Source: Oscillospiraceae bacterium | GTDB lineage: Bacteria > Bacillota > Clostridia > Oscillospirales > Acutalibacteraceae | DNA length: 18,378 nt | Reading direction: 5' to 3' | Assembly (NCBI GenBank): GCA_029004655.1 | Contig: JAQVYP010000015.1 | Coordinates: forward strand, 1 to 18,378 | Part shown: positions 6,310-14,968 of the stretch, one piece after another | Layout: each line of letters opens with the position of its first letter | Position numbering within the stretch: position 1 is the first letter of the stretch | The notes under the pieces: model-generated | Told to the model about the DNA's origin: nothing | What the model saw: only the letters and a program-made list of their open reading frames with translations | Databases searched by the model: none | Translations under genes and position numbers: made by a program

Positions 6310-9300
6310 ATGCCTATGGTGCCATCGATAAAGGTAAAGCCTGTTCAACTAGGTAAAAACGTAAGAATGAGCTTTTCTAAAATCAATGAGGTTATCGACA
6401 TGCCAAACCTTATTGAGGTTCAAAAGGACTCGTATAAATGGTTCCTCGAAGAAGGACTTAAAGAGGTCTTTCATGACATGTCATCCATAACTGATTATAC
6501 AGGAAATCTAATGTTAGATTTCATTAGTTATCATCTGGATGATAAGACTAAATACTCTGTAAAAGAGTGTAAAGAGAGGGATACCACTTACGCAGCTCCT
6601 CTTAGAGTACTGGCAAGACTTCAAAATATGGAAACCGGCGAAATCAAGGAAAACGAAGTGTTCATGGGCGATTTTCCGATTATGACAGAATCGGGCACTT
6701 TTGTTATTAACGGAGCTGAAAGAGTTGTTGTCTCTCAGCTTGTTCGTTCTCCTGGTGTTTATTATGATTTCGAATATGATAAAACTGGAAAAGCGCTTTT
6801 TAAGGCAACTGTTATTCCTAATCGCGGAGCTTGGCTTGAGTATGAAACTGATTCAAATGGTATTTTGTATGTTAGAATCGATAAAAATCGCAAATTAGCT
6901 TTAAGTACTTTTATTCGCGCACTGGGCGTTAAGACTAATATGGAAATTTGTGAACTTTTCGGTGAAGATGAGAGATTGCTCACGACATTTGAAAAGGATA
7001 TAACAAGTGATACAGAGAAGGCTTTGATTGAAGTCTATAAAAAGCTTCGTCCGGGTGAGCCTGCTACTGTTGATGGCGCAAGAAATCATCTTGATCAGTT
7101 GTTCTTCGATCCCAGACGTTACGATTTGTCGCGTGTAGGACGTTTTAAGTACAACAAAAAGCTTTCAATTGCTTCTCGTATTATTGGAAAAGTTCTTTCA
7201 AGACCTGCAATTGATCCGATGACAGGCGAAATTATCGCTGAAGCCGGAGAACTCTTGTCAAGAGAACGTGCATACGAATTGCAAAGCAAGGGCATAAACG
7301 AAGTTTATCTTGACGTTATGGAAACTGAAGGAGATCGCTCAGAGGTTAAGGTTCTGTCTAATTCAATGGTTGATTTGGGGGACTTTGTTTCAAAGACCGT
7401 TGCTCTCAAAGCGCTTGAATTGGGCGTAAATGAACATGTTTATTTCCCGGCACTAAAGGCTATTCTTGAAACATGTGATAATGATCAAGCGCTTATCACT
7501 GCTATTGAAACCAACTTTGATAAATTAATGCCAAAGCATATTACAATTGAAGATATTTTTTCTTCTATCAGTTATCTTATAGGCTTACCTCACGGAATTG
7601 GCAATACGGATGATATTGACCATTTGGGAAACAGACGTATTCGTTCAGTCGGTGAGTTACTTCAAAATCAGTTCAGAATCGGATTTTCACGTATGGAGCG
7701 TGTAATCAGAGAAAAGATGACATTGCAAGCACAGGAAATTGATGTTGTTACTCCTCAGTCACTTATTAACATTCGTCCTGTTGTTGCTTCTATTAAAGAG
7801 TTCTTTGGTTCATCTCCGTTGTCTCAATTCATGGATCAGACTAACCCTCTGTCAGAGCTGACACATAAGCGTCGTCTTTCTGCTTTGGGACCCGGTGGTT
7901 TGTCTCGTGACCGCGCAGGATTCGAAGTTCGTGACGTTCACTACACACATTACGGTCGTATGTGTCCTATTGAAACTCCTGAGGGTCCTAACATCGGATT
8001 GATTTCTTATCTTGCAACATTTGCAAAAATCAATGAATATGGATTTATTGAAGCTCCTTTCCGTAAGGTTGATAAGTCTACAGGCTTTGTGCTTGATCAA
8101 GTTGAATATATGGCAGCTGATGAAGAAGATGATTTCATTGTTGCTCAGGCGAACGAGCCGTTGGATGCAGAGGGAAGATTTATTAATCCAAAAGTTAATG
8201 CTCGTTATCGTGACGCATTCATTGAGACTGAAGCTTTTAGAGCAGATTTCATGGATGTATCACCGAAAATGGTTGTCTCAGTGGCAACTGCTATGATTCC
8301 GTTCCTTGAAAATGATGATACCAATCGTGCTTTGATGGGTGCAAACATGCAAAAGCAGGCTGTTCCGCTTCTCAAAACAGAGAGTCCTATTGTTGGAACA
8401 GGTATGGAATACAAAGCAGCAGTTGACTCGGGCGTTGTAATTTTAGCCAAACGGGCCGGTGTTGTTCTAGCTGCCAGCGCAGACAGAATAAAAATCAAAG
8501 CTGAAAACGGCGAAATTGATGAGTATGAACTTATCAAGTTCTTACGTTCTAACCATGCAACTTGTATTAACCAACGTCCTATTGTTTCTATTGGTCAATT
8601 TGTTGAGGAAAAAGAAGTTATCGCTGATGGTCCGGCTACTGCTGAAGGTGAGATAAGCCTTGGCAAAAACGCTCTAATCGGATTTATGACTTGGGAAGGT
8701 TATAACTACGAGGATGCTGTTCTGCTTAATCAAAAGCTTGTTCGTGAAGATATGTACACTTCAATTCATATTGAAGAATATGAAATAGAAGCAAGAGACA
8801 CTAAGCTCGGACCGGAAGAAATTACACGTGATATCCCGAACGTCGGTGAAGATGCCCTTAAGAACCTCGATGAGAGAGGAATTATTCACATAGGTGCAGA
8901 GGTTCGTACAGGCGATATTCTTGTTGGTAAGGTTACACCTAAGGGTGAAACAGAACTTACAGCAGAAGAGCGCTTGCTTCGCGCTATCTTCGGTGAAAAG
9001 GCTAGGGAAGTTAGGGATACATCACTTCGTGTGCCTCATGGCGAATATGGTACAATTGTTGATGTTAAGGTCTTTGATCGTTCGAATTCTTCAGAACTAA
9101 ACCCAGGTGTTAACCTTGTTGTTCGCTGCTATATTGCCCAGAAGCGTAAGATTTCTGTTGGTGATAAGATGGCCGGACGTCACGGTAACAAGGGTGTTGT
9201 TTCACGTATTTTGCCTAGTGAGGATATGCCATTCTTGCCGGATGGAACTCCGCTTGATATAGTTCTTAACCCTCTTGGCGTTCCTTCTCGTATGAACATC

Positions 9301-10053
9301 GGTCAGGTTTTGGAAGTCAATTTGGGATATGCCGCTAAAGCGCTGGGATGGAAGATCTGCACACCTGTATTTGATGGTGCGCATGAAGCTGATATCAGAG
9401 AATGCTTAAAAGCAGCCGGATATCGTGAAGACGGTAAAACTCAGTTGTATGACGGGCGTACAGGTCAACCCTTTGATAATCCTGTAACTGTTGGTTACAT
9501 GTATTATTTAAAGTTGCATCACCTTGTTGATGATAAAATTCATGCTCGTTCAACCGGTCCTTACTCATTAGTTACTCAGCAGCCTCTGGGCGGTAAAGCT
9601 CAGTTTGGTGGTCAGCGTTTTGGTGAGATGGAAGTTTGGGCTCTTGAAGCTTACGGTGCGGCATATACACTGCAGGAAATCCTCACGGTTAAATCAGATG
9701 ACGTTGTAGGTCGTGTTAAGACTTATGAAGCGATCGTTAAGGGCCAAAACGTTCCGAAGCCTGGTATTCCGGAGTCGTTCAAAGTTCTTATTAAAGAACT
9801 ACAATCACTTGCTCTTGACATTAAGGTTTTAGATAAAGATGATAATATAATTGACCTTAAACAGAACTTTGATGATGATGACGATATCGGTCTTGCTCCT
9901 ACTGTTGTCAGTGAAACATTACCGGAAGAGATTATCGCCGATAATCTTGATGGCTTTGCTGTAGAAGATGAAAACGGCAAACCAATTATCGCTGATGAAG
10001 TGATCATAGAAAATGATCAGGAAACAATTGTTGACGATAATGACATTACGTAA
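6310..10053 (+). CDS. rpoB: DNA-directed RNA polymerase subunit beta
   Basis: RpoB forms one side of the RNA polymerase active-site cleft. At 1247 residues it is close to the length of other Bacillota beta subunits. Visible landmarks are the N-terminal lobe; the rifampicin-binding cluster from Gly500 to Ala525; the EGPNIGL segment; the conserved GDKMAGRHGNKG region near the active centre; and the C-terminal RpoC-binding clamp. In the rifampicin cluster Leu504, Asp509, His519 and Ser524 equal E. coli Leu511, Asp516, His526 and Ser531, so the classical resistance positions are wild type. The last 70 or so residues form a very acidic tail that includes five consecutive Asp. ATG 6310 has AAAGGAG six bases upstream and is preferred over the ATG two codons later. 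The stop codon overlaps the rpoC ribosome binding site. Unusually, rplJ and rplL do not precede it; prfB does. Confidence 0.98.
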   Translation: MPMVPSIKVKPVQLGKNVRMSFSKINEVIDMPNLIEVQKDSYKWFLEEGLKEVFHDMSSITDYTGNLMLDFISYHLDDKTKYSVKECKERDTTYAAPLRVLARLQNMETGEIKENEVFMGDFPIMTESGTFVINGAERVVVSQLVRSPGVYYDFEYDKTGKALFKATVIPNRGAWLEYETDSNGILYVRIDKNRKLALSTFIRALGVKTNMEICELFGEDERLLTTFEKDITSDTEKALIEVYKKLRPGEPATVDGARNHLDQLFFDPRRYDLSRVGRFKYNKKLSIASRIIGKVLSRPAIDPMTGEIIAEAGELLSRERAYELQSKGINEVYLDVMETEGDRSEVKVLSNSMVDLGDFVSKTVALKALELGVNEHVYFPALKAILETCDNDQALITAIETNFDKLMPKHITIEDIFSSISYLIGLPHGIGNTDDIDHLGNRRIRSVGELLQNQFRIGFSRMERVIREKMTLQAQEIDVVTPQSLINIRPVVASIKEFFGSSPLSQFMDQTNPLSELTHKRRLSALGPGGLSRDRAGFEVRDVHYTHYGRMCPIETPEGPNIGLISYLATFAKINEYGFIEAPFRKVDKSTGFVLDQVEYMAADEEDDFIVAQANEPLDAEGRFINPKVNARYRDAFIETEAFRADFMDVSPKMVVSVATAMIPFLENDDTNRALMGANMQKQAVPLLKTESPIVGTGMEYKAAVDSGVVILAKRAGVVLAASADRIKIKAENGEIDEYELIKFLRSNHATCINQRPIVSIGQFVEEKEVIADGPATAEGEISLGKNALIGFMTWEGYNYEDAVLLNQKLVREDMYTSIHIEEYEIEARDTKLGPEEITRDIPNVGEDALKNLDERGIIHIGAEVRTGDILVGKVTPKGETELTAEERLLRAIFGEKAREVRDTSLRVPHGEYGTIVDVKVFDRSNSSELNPGVNLVVRCYIAQKRKISVGDKMAGRHGNKGVVSRILPSEDMPFLPDGTPLDIVLNPLGVPSRMNIGQVLEVNLGYAAKALGWKICTPVFDGAHEADIRECLKAAGYREDGKTQLYDGRTGQPFDNPVTVGYMYYLKLHHLVDDKIHARSTGPYSLVTQQPLGGKAQFGGQRFGEMEVWALEAYGAAYTLQEILTVKSDDVVGRVKTYEAIVKGQNVPKPGIPESFKVLIKELQSLALDIKVLDKDDNIIDLKQNFDDDDDIGLAPTVVSETLPEEIIADNLDGFAVEDENGKPIIADEVIIENDQETIVDDNDIT

Positions 10054-10068
10054 GGAGAGGTATCGCTA

Positions 10069-13000
10069 ATGGAAAATATTGAGTTTGAATCAATTAAAAT
10101 AGGCCTAGCATCTCCTGAACAGATAAGAAGCTGGTCCCACGGAGAGGTTAAAAAACCTGAAACAATAAATTACAGAACATTAAAACCCGAGCGTGACGGA
10201 CTTTTCTGCGAGCGTATTTTCGGACCACAGAAGGACTGGGAATGCCATTGCGGAAAGTATAAGAGAATTCGTTATAAGGGTAAAATATGTGACCGCTGCG
10301 GAGTAGAAGTTACTCGCTCAAAGGTTCGTCGCGAGCGCATGGGCACAATTGAGCTTGCAGCTCCGGTCTCTCACATCTGGTACTACAAAACAATTCCTTC
10401 TAGAATGGGCTTGGTACTTGATGTTTCGCCCCGTTTGCTTGAACAGGTTTTGTATTTTTCACAGTATATTGTTACTGATGCAGGCACTACACCTTTGATA
10501 AAAAAGCAGTTGCTGGCTGAAAAAGAATACCGCGATATGCGTGAAAAATATGAGGATGATTTTGATGCAGGCATGGGTGCTGAAGCAATTAAGAAATTGC
10601 TTCAGGAAATTGATCTTCCAAAAGAATGCAACGAGATAAAGGAAGAACTTGAAAGCGCTTCAGGTCAGAAGAGAACAAGACTTCTTAAAAGACTTGAAGT
10701 TATGGAAGCTTTTCGCTTGTCCGGAAATCGCCCGGAATGGATGATTCTTGACGTTATTCCGGTTATTCCTCCTGATTTAAGACCTATGGTACAGCTCGAT
10801 GGCGGACGCTTTGCGACTTCCGATCTTAACGATCTATACCGCAGAGTTATTAACCGTAACAACCGCCTTAAAAGACTTCTCGAGCTTGGTGCACCAGATA
10901 TCATTGTTCGCAATGAAAAGAGAATGTTGCAAGAAGCTGTGGACGCTCTTATTGATAACGGCCGTCGCGGAAAAGCGGTTACAGGTCCTAATAACAGGGC
11001 ATTAAAATCCTTGTCTGATATGCTTAAAGGTAAGCAAGGACGTTTCCGTCAGAACTTGCTTGGTAAACGTGTTGACTATTCTGGTCGTTCTGTTATCGTT
11101 GTTGGACCCGAACTTAAAATGTATCAGTGTGGTTTGCCTAAAGAAATGGCTCTAGAACTATTTAAGCCATTTGTAATGAAGCGTCTTGTTGAGACTGGTT
11201 CTGTTAAAAACATTAAAAATGCACGCAAAATGGTTGAAAGAGCAGACACAGCAGTTTGGGATGCTCTTGAAACAGTTATCAAGGATCATCCGGTTCTTCT
11301 TAACCGTGCTCCAACACTTCATAGATTGGGAATTCAGGCTTTTGAACCGGTATTGGTTGAAGGTCGTGCACTGAAACTTCATCCTCTTGTTTGCACAGCG
11401 TATAATGCTGACTTCGATGGAGATCAGATGGCTGTTCACGTTCCTCTTTCTGCCGAGGCTCAAGCTGAAGCTCGTTTCTTGATGCTTGCTGCTAACAATT
11501 TGCTTAAACCTTCAGATGGTAAGCCCGTTGCTGTTCCTACACAGGATATGGTTCTTGGCTCTTATTATCTGACACTTGTTAAAGCGGATGAAAAAGGCGC
11601 AAATAAGGTGTTTAAGGATACTAATGAAGCAATAATGGCTTATGATGACGGTGTTGTTGGACTTCATGCACCTATTAGAGTCAAAATGTTTAGAAAAACA
11701 GAGCAAGGAATGGTTTCTAAACTGGTTTGGTGTACTGTTGGGTTTATTATCTTTAACGAGTCAATTCCTCAGGATATGGGAATAATTGATCGTACCGATC
11801 CTTATAATGAATTTAATCTTGAAATTAACTTTAAGGTAAAAAATGAAGATTCTATTAAAATCGAAAGTAATGAAGATATAATTCAAAATAAGATTGGTAA
11901 AAAGCAGTTAGGGATTATTATTGAGCGCTGTATTTCAAAATACGGCACAAGTAAATCAGCTATTGTTTTGGATAGAATAAAGGCTACTGGATTCAAATAT
12001 TCAACAAAGGGCGCTGTTACTGTTGCCGTTTCTGATGCAGTTATTCCGCCAATAAAAGCAGAATTGATTGCAAATGCTGAAAAGCAAATTGATAGCATAA
12101 CAAAAGATTTCCGCAGAGGTCTTATGACTGATGATGAAAGACTGAGCCATATTATTGAAATTTGGAACAAAACAACTACTGATGTTGCTAATGCTCTTCA
12201 AGGTAACCTTGATGAATTCAATCCAATATTCATGATGGCTGATTCCGGTGCTCGTGGATCTATGAGTCAGATTAAACAGCTTGCAGGTATGCGTGGACTT
12301 GTTGCCAACACATCTGGTAAGGTTATTGAAGTTCCTATTCGTGCTAACTATCGTGAAGGACTTAATGTTTTGGAATATTTCATTTCTTCTCGTGGTGCTC
12401 GTAAAGGACTTGCCGATACTGCTCTTCGTACAGCCGACTCCGGTTATTTGACCCGCCGTTTAGTTGATGTTTCTCAAGATGTTATTATTCGTGAGGAAGA
12501 TTGCGGAACTCAAGAAGGCTTAATGGTCTATACAATCAAAGATGGCAATCAGGTTATTGAGCCACTTGAAGACAGACTTGTCGGAAGATATCTTCTGGAA
12601 GACTTCTATCATCCGGAAACAGGTGAACTGATAAAGGATTGCAATCATAAGATTACTGAAGATGAAGCTAAGATTATTGTCAATACAGGAATTAATAAGA
12701 TTGAAATCCGCTCAATACTTACTTGTAAGTCTGACCATGGTGTGTGCATGAAATGCTATGGAACAAACTTGGCTTCAGGTAATACCGTTACTATTGGCGA
12801 AGCAGTTGGTATTATTGCTGCTCAGTCAATCGGTGAACCCGGTACACAGCTTACCATGCGTACATTCCATACCGGTGGTATTGCAAGTACAGAGGATATT
12901 ACACAGGGTCTTCCGCGTGTTGAAGAATTGTTTGAAGCACGCCGTCCTAAGAGAAGCGGTATTATCACCGAAATCGCCGGTACAGTGCATCTTGCTGAAG

Positions 13001-13695
13001 AAAAGAAGAGCCGTGTAGTTATTGTTACCGATGATGAGAATAAAGACGAGCGCAAATATAGCGTGCCATTCGGTTACCGTATTATTGTAAATGAAAACGA
13101 CACCGTTACCCCTGGTGACTCTTTGACTGAAGGCGCTGTCTGTCCGATTGATATTCTTGCTGTTAAGGGTTCAAGCGCTGTTGAAGATTATATCATTAAA
13201 GAAATTCAGAGCGTTTACCGTTTGCAAGGTGTTGAAATCAGTGATAAGCACATTGAGGTTATAGTTCGTCAAATGATGAGAAAGCTTAAGGTTACTGATG
13301 CAGGAAGTACAAAACTGATTCCGAACTCTTTATCGGATAAGGAAGATGTTTTTGGGGAAAATGAAGCAATTCAGGCTAGAATGGATGCTGGCGAAGAAGG
13401 TTTATCGCTTGCAACATACGAGCCGACGTTGCTTGGTATTACTAAAGCTTCTCTTGCAACTGAATCGTTTTTATCGGCTGCATCATTCCAGGAAACTACG
13501 CGTGTTCTTACTGATGCTGCCATTAAAGGCAAAGTTGACCCATTATTCGGTCTTAAGGAAAATGTTATTATCGGTAAGCTTGTCCCTGCCGGAACCGGTA
13601 CAAAGCGTTATTATGCCGATGAAAAACCTGATTCCGCGAACCATATGTATAATAACTATGATATATTTTCGGAAGACGAAGCAATCGATCAATAA
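10069..13695 (+). CDS. rpoC: DNA-directed RNA polymerase subunit beta-prime
   Basis: RpoC carries the catalytic Mg2+ and completes the RNA polymerase core. The 1208-residue product shows the N-terminal zinc ribbon (Cys59, Cys61, Cys74, Cys77), the double-psi barrel NADFDGDQ with Asp448, Asp450 and Asp452, the second zinc site (Cys812, Cys886, Cys893, Cys896), and the bridge-helix and trigger-loop region ending in QLTMRTFHTGG (927-937). It lacks the large trigger-loop insertion of Gammaproteobacteria. The start ATG is 15 bases after the rpoB stop, and the TAA of rpoB is embedded in the AAGGAGAGG ribosome binding site (10052-10060), so translation of the pair is probably coupled. Two oddities stand out: Phe559 where most family members have Arg in the TxGRxxFN segment, and a hydrophilic stretch around residues 590-609 that may be a short lineage-specific insertion. 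Confidence 0.98.
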   Translation: MENIEFESIKIGLASPEQIRSWSHGEVKKPETINYRTLKPERDGLFCERIFGPQKDWECHCGKYKRIRYKGKICDRCGVEVTRSKVRRERMGTIELAAPVSHIWYYKTIPSRMGLVLDVSPRLLEQVLYFSQYIVTDAGTTPLIKKQLLAEKEYRDMREKYEDDFDAGMGAEAIKKLLQEIDLPKECNEIKEELESASGQKRTRLLKRLEVMEAFRLSGNRPEWMILDVIPVIPPDLRPMVQLDGGRFATSDLNDLYRRVINRNNRLKRLLELGAPDIIVRNEKRMLQEAVDALIDNGRRGKAVTGPNNRALKSLSDMLKGKQGRFRQNLLGKRVDYSGRSVIVVGPELKMYQCGLPKEMALELFKPFVMKRLVETGSVKNIKNARKMVERADTAVWDALETVIKDHPVLLNRAPTLHRLGIQAFEPVLVEGRALKLHPLVCTAYNADFDGDQMAVHVPLSAEAQAEARFLMLAANNLLKPSDGKPVAVPTQDMVLGSYYLTLVKADEKGANKVFKDTNEAIMAYDDGVVGLHAPIRVKMFRKTEQGMVSKLVWCTVGFIIFNESIPQDMGIIDRTDPYNEFNLEINFKVKNEDSIKIESNEDIIQNKIGKKQLGIIIERCISKYGTSKSAIVLDRIKATGFKYSTKGAVTVAVSDAVIPPIKAELIANAEKQIDSITKDFRRGLMTDDERLSHIIEIWNKTTTDVANALQGNLDEFNPIFMMADSGARGSMSQIKQLAGMRGLVANTSGKVIEVPIRANYREGLNVLEYFISSRGARKGLADTALRTADSGYLTRRLVDVSQDVIIREEDCGTQEGLMVYTIKDGNQVIEPLEDRLVGRYLLEDFYHPETGELIKDCNHKITEDEAKIIVNTGINKIEIRSILTCKSDHGVCMKCYGTNLASGNTVTIGEAVGIIAAQSIGEPGTQLTMRTFHTGGIASTEDITQGLPRVEELFEARRPKRSGIITEIAGTVHLAEEKKSRVVIVTDDENKDERKYSVPFGYRIIVNENDTVTPGDSLTEGAVCPIDILAVKGSSAVEDYIIKEIQSVYRLQGVEISDKHIEVIVRQMMRKLKVTDAGSTKLIPNSLSDKEDVFGENEAIQARMDAGEEGLSLATYEPTLLGITKASLATESFLSAASFQETTRVLTDAAIKGKVDPLFGLKENVIIGKLVPAGTGTKRYYADEKPDSANHMYNNYDIFSEDEAIDQ

Positions 13696-13757
13696 CTTTT
13701 CGAAATGATAATTACGCTATAAATTATTGCTAAAATCGAAGAATTTCGCCAAAACTA

Positions 13758-13787
13758 TTGACAAAATAGGCAATATAGTGTTATTAT
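13758..13787 (+). promoter_or_regulatory. Promoter of the rpsL-rpsG-fusA operon
   Basis: A perfect TTGACA (13758-13763) is followed after 18 bases by TATTAT (13782-13787), in an AT-rich context 62 bases after the rpoC stop. The start site should lie near 13794, leaving a leader of about 100 bases before rpsL. No terminator is visible between rpoC and this promoter, so read-through from rpoBC probably adds to it. Confidence 0.75.
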
Positions 13788-13838
13788 ACATTATTGTGTG
13801 GAATAGTATTTTTCTATTTCCATCAAATCAATATATAG

Positions 13839-13866
13839 CGCAGGCGGATTGTATTATCCGTCTGCG
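13839..13866 (+). promoter_or_regulatory. Stable stem-loop in the rpsL leader
   Basis: An 11-bp, mostly G-C stem (13839-13849 with 13856-13866, one G-U pair) closes the hexaloop TGTATT. It lies between the promoter and the GAGGAGGT ribosome binding site (13883-13890). No U-tract follows, so termination is unlikely. It may stabilise the mRNA or be a protein-binding element. Confidence 0.6.
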
Positions 13867-13896
13867 TCATATACATTTTAGATGAGGAGGTGTAAT

Positions 13897-14316
13897 ATGC
13901 CAACCTTTAATCAATTGGTCCGCTTAGGCCGCGAAACTGTTGAGAAGAAAGAAAAAGCTCCTGCGTTAGGTAAGGGATATAATTCCATGAAACGCAATAC
14001 GACTGATCATGCTTCTCCGCAAAAACGTGGTGTTTGCACAGCTGTTAAGACATCCACTCCTAAGAAGCCTAACTCAGCGCTCCGTAAAATTGCCAGGGTT
14101 CGTCTTTCAAACGGTATAGAGGTATCTGCCTATATTCCGGGCGTTGGACATAACTTGCAGGAGCATAGTGTTGTGCTTATTCGTGGTGGTCGTATTAAGG
14201 ATTTGCCTGGTGTTCGTTATCATATCATCAGAGGCACACTTGATGCGCAGGGTGTTGCAAAAAGAATGCAGTCCCGTTCAAAGTACGGTGCAAAGCGTCC
14301 AAAAGGCGCAAAGTAA
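13897..14316 (+). CDS. rpsL: 30S ribosomal protein S12
   Basis: S12 sits at the decoding centre of the small subunit and controls accuracy. The 139-residue protein contains the family core from KKPNSALRK (56-64) through GIEVSAYIPGVGHNLQEHSV to KDLPGVRYH (101-109), and it ends in the basic RSKYGAKRPK segment. Lys56 and Lys101, where substitutions give streptomycin resistance in E. coli (Lys42 and Lys87), are the sensitive-type residues. Asp102 is the residue methylthiolated by RimO in some bacteria. The N-terminal region (about 13-40) is longer than in E. coli, as is usual in Gram-positive S12. The frame opens at 13882, but that ATG lies within the ribosome binding site GAGGAGGT. ATG 13897, giving MPTFNQLVR, is the family start. 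It is the first gene of the str operon here. Confidence 0.98.
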   Translation: MPTFNQLVRLGRETVEKKEKAPALGKGYNSMKRNTTDHASPQKRGVCTAVKTSTPKKPNSALRKIARVRLSNGIEVSAYIPGVGHNLQEHSVVLIRGGRIKDLPGVRYHIIRGTLDAQGVAKRMQSRSKYGAKRPKGAK

Positions 14317-14334
14317 AAACTTTTTGATGAATTC

Positions 14335-14416
14335 TAGGTCGCATAAATATCCGAGCGACGTTTTATATATTAACGATTCGCTTGGTGCTAACGAGGATTT
14401 GTCGCTCGAGTACCTA
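14335..14416 (+). promoter_or_regulatory. Structured rpsL-rpsG intercistronic RNA, candidate S7 site
   Basis: Two nested helices can form in the 130-base gap: an outer TAGGT (14335-14339) with ACCTA (14412-14416), and an inner CGAGCGAC (14352-14359) with GTCGCTCG (14401-14408), a perfect 8-bp match. The structure ends 16 bases before the rpsG ribosome binding site. In E. coli, S7 represses its own operon by binding the rpsL-rpsG intercistronic mRNA. The same placement here suggests, but does not prove, a similar control. Confidence 0.5.
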
Positions 14417-14446
14417 TGATATCATAAATGTGAAGGAGGGAATGAA

Positions 14447-14917
14447 GTGCCAAGAAGAGGTTTTATCGCTAAACGCGATGTATTGCCAGATCCGCTTTAC
14501 AATTCCAAATTAGTCACTCGTTTAGTTAATAATATTATGCTAGACGGTAAGAAGGGTATTGCCCAGAAAATCGTTTATGGTGCATTTGATATTATTTCCG
14601 AGAAGACTGGAAAAGAAGCTCTCGAAGTTTTCGAGCAAGCTATGGAAAATGTAATGCCCCAGTTGGAAGTTAAGGCTGTCCGTAAGGGCGGTGCAACTTA
14701 CCAGGTTCCTTTTGAGGTTCGCCCCGAAAGAAAACAAACACTCGGACTACGTTGGTTAGCCGATTACAGCCGCAAGCGTTCAGAAAGAACAATGAAAGAG
14801 CGTCTTGCAGCAGAGATTTTGGATGCAATCAATGGAATGGGCGGCGCTGCTAAGAAGCGTGAAGATACTCATAAGATGGCTGAAGCTAATAAGGCTTTCG
14901 CTCATTACAGATGGTAA
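14447..14917 (+). CDS. rpsG: 30S ribosomal protein S7
   Basis: S7 is the primary assembly protein of the 30S head. It binds the 3' domain of 16S rRNA and contacts tRNA at the E site. The 156-residue protein has the standard length and the family signatures MPRRGFIAKRDVLPDP at the start, GGATYQVPFEVRPERKQTLG in the middle (80-99) and KKREDTHKMAEANKAFAHYRW at the end. The start codon is GTG (14447) with AAGGAGGG at 14433-14440. A nearer ATG at 14442 is out of frame with the S7 product. The upstream intercistronic region is unusually long and structured, which may allow S7 to control its own synthesis. fusA follows after 51 bases. Confidence 0.98.
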   Translation: MPRRGFIAKRDVLPDPLYNSKLVTRLVNNIMLDGKKGIAQKIVYGAFDIISEKTGKEALEVFEQAMENVMPQLEVKAVRKGGATYQVPFEVRPERKQTLGLRWLADYSRKRSERTMKERLAAEILDAINGMGGAAKKREDTHKMAEANKAFAHYRW

Positions 14918-14935
14918 TGATTAATTATTGTTTAT

Positions 14936-14953
14936 AACCGCTAGTCGGCGGTT
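14936..14953 (+). promoter_or_regulatory. Small hairpin before the fusA ribosome binding site
   Basis: AACCGC (14936-14941) pairs with GCGGTT (14948-14953) around the six-base loop TAGTCG. It ends five bases before GGAGGG (14959-14964) of fusA. No U-run follows, so it is not a terminator. Confidence 0.4.
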
Positions 14954-14968
14954 TAAGTGGAGGGTAAT

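Noticed and set aside
7801..7884. Possible rifampicin-resistance substitutions in RpoB
   Set aside because: The residues at the main resistance positions match the sensitive type (Leu504, Asp509, His519, Ser524).
13839..13866. The rpsL leader hairpin as an intrinsic terminator of rpoBC
   Set aside because: It lies downstream of the rpsL promoter and is followed by mixed sequence rather than a U-run.
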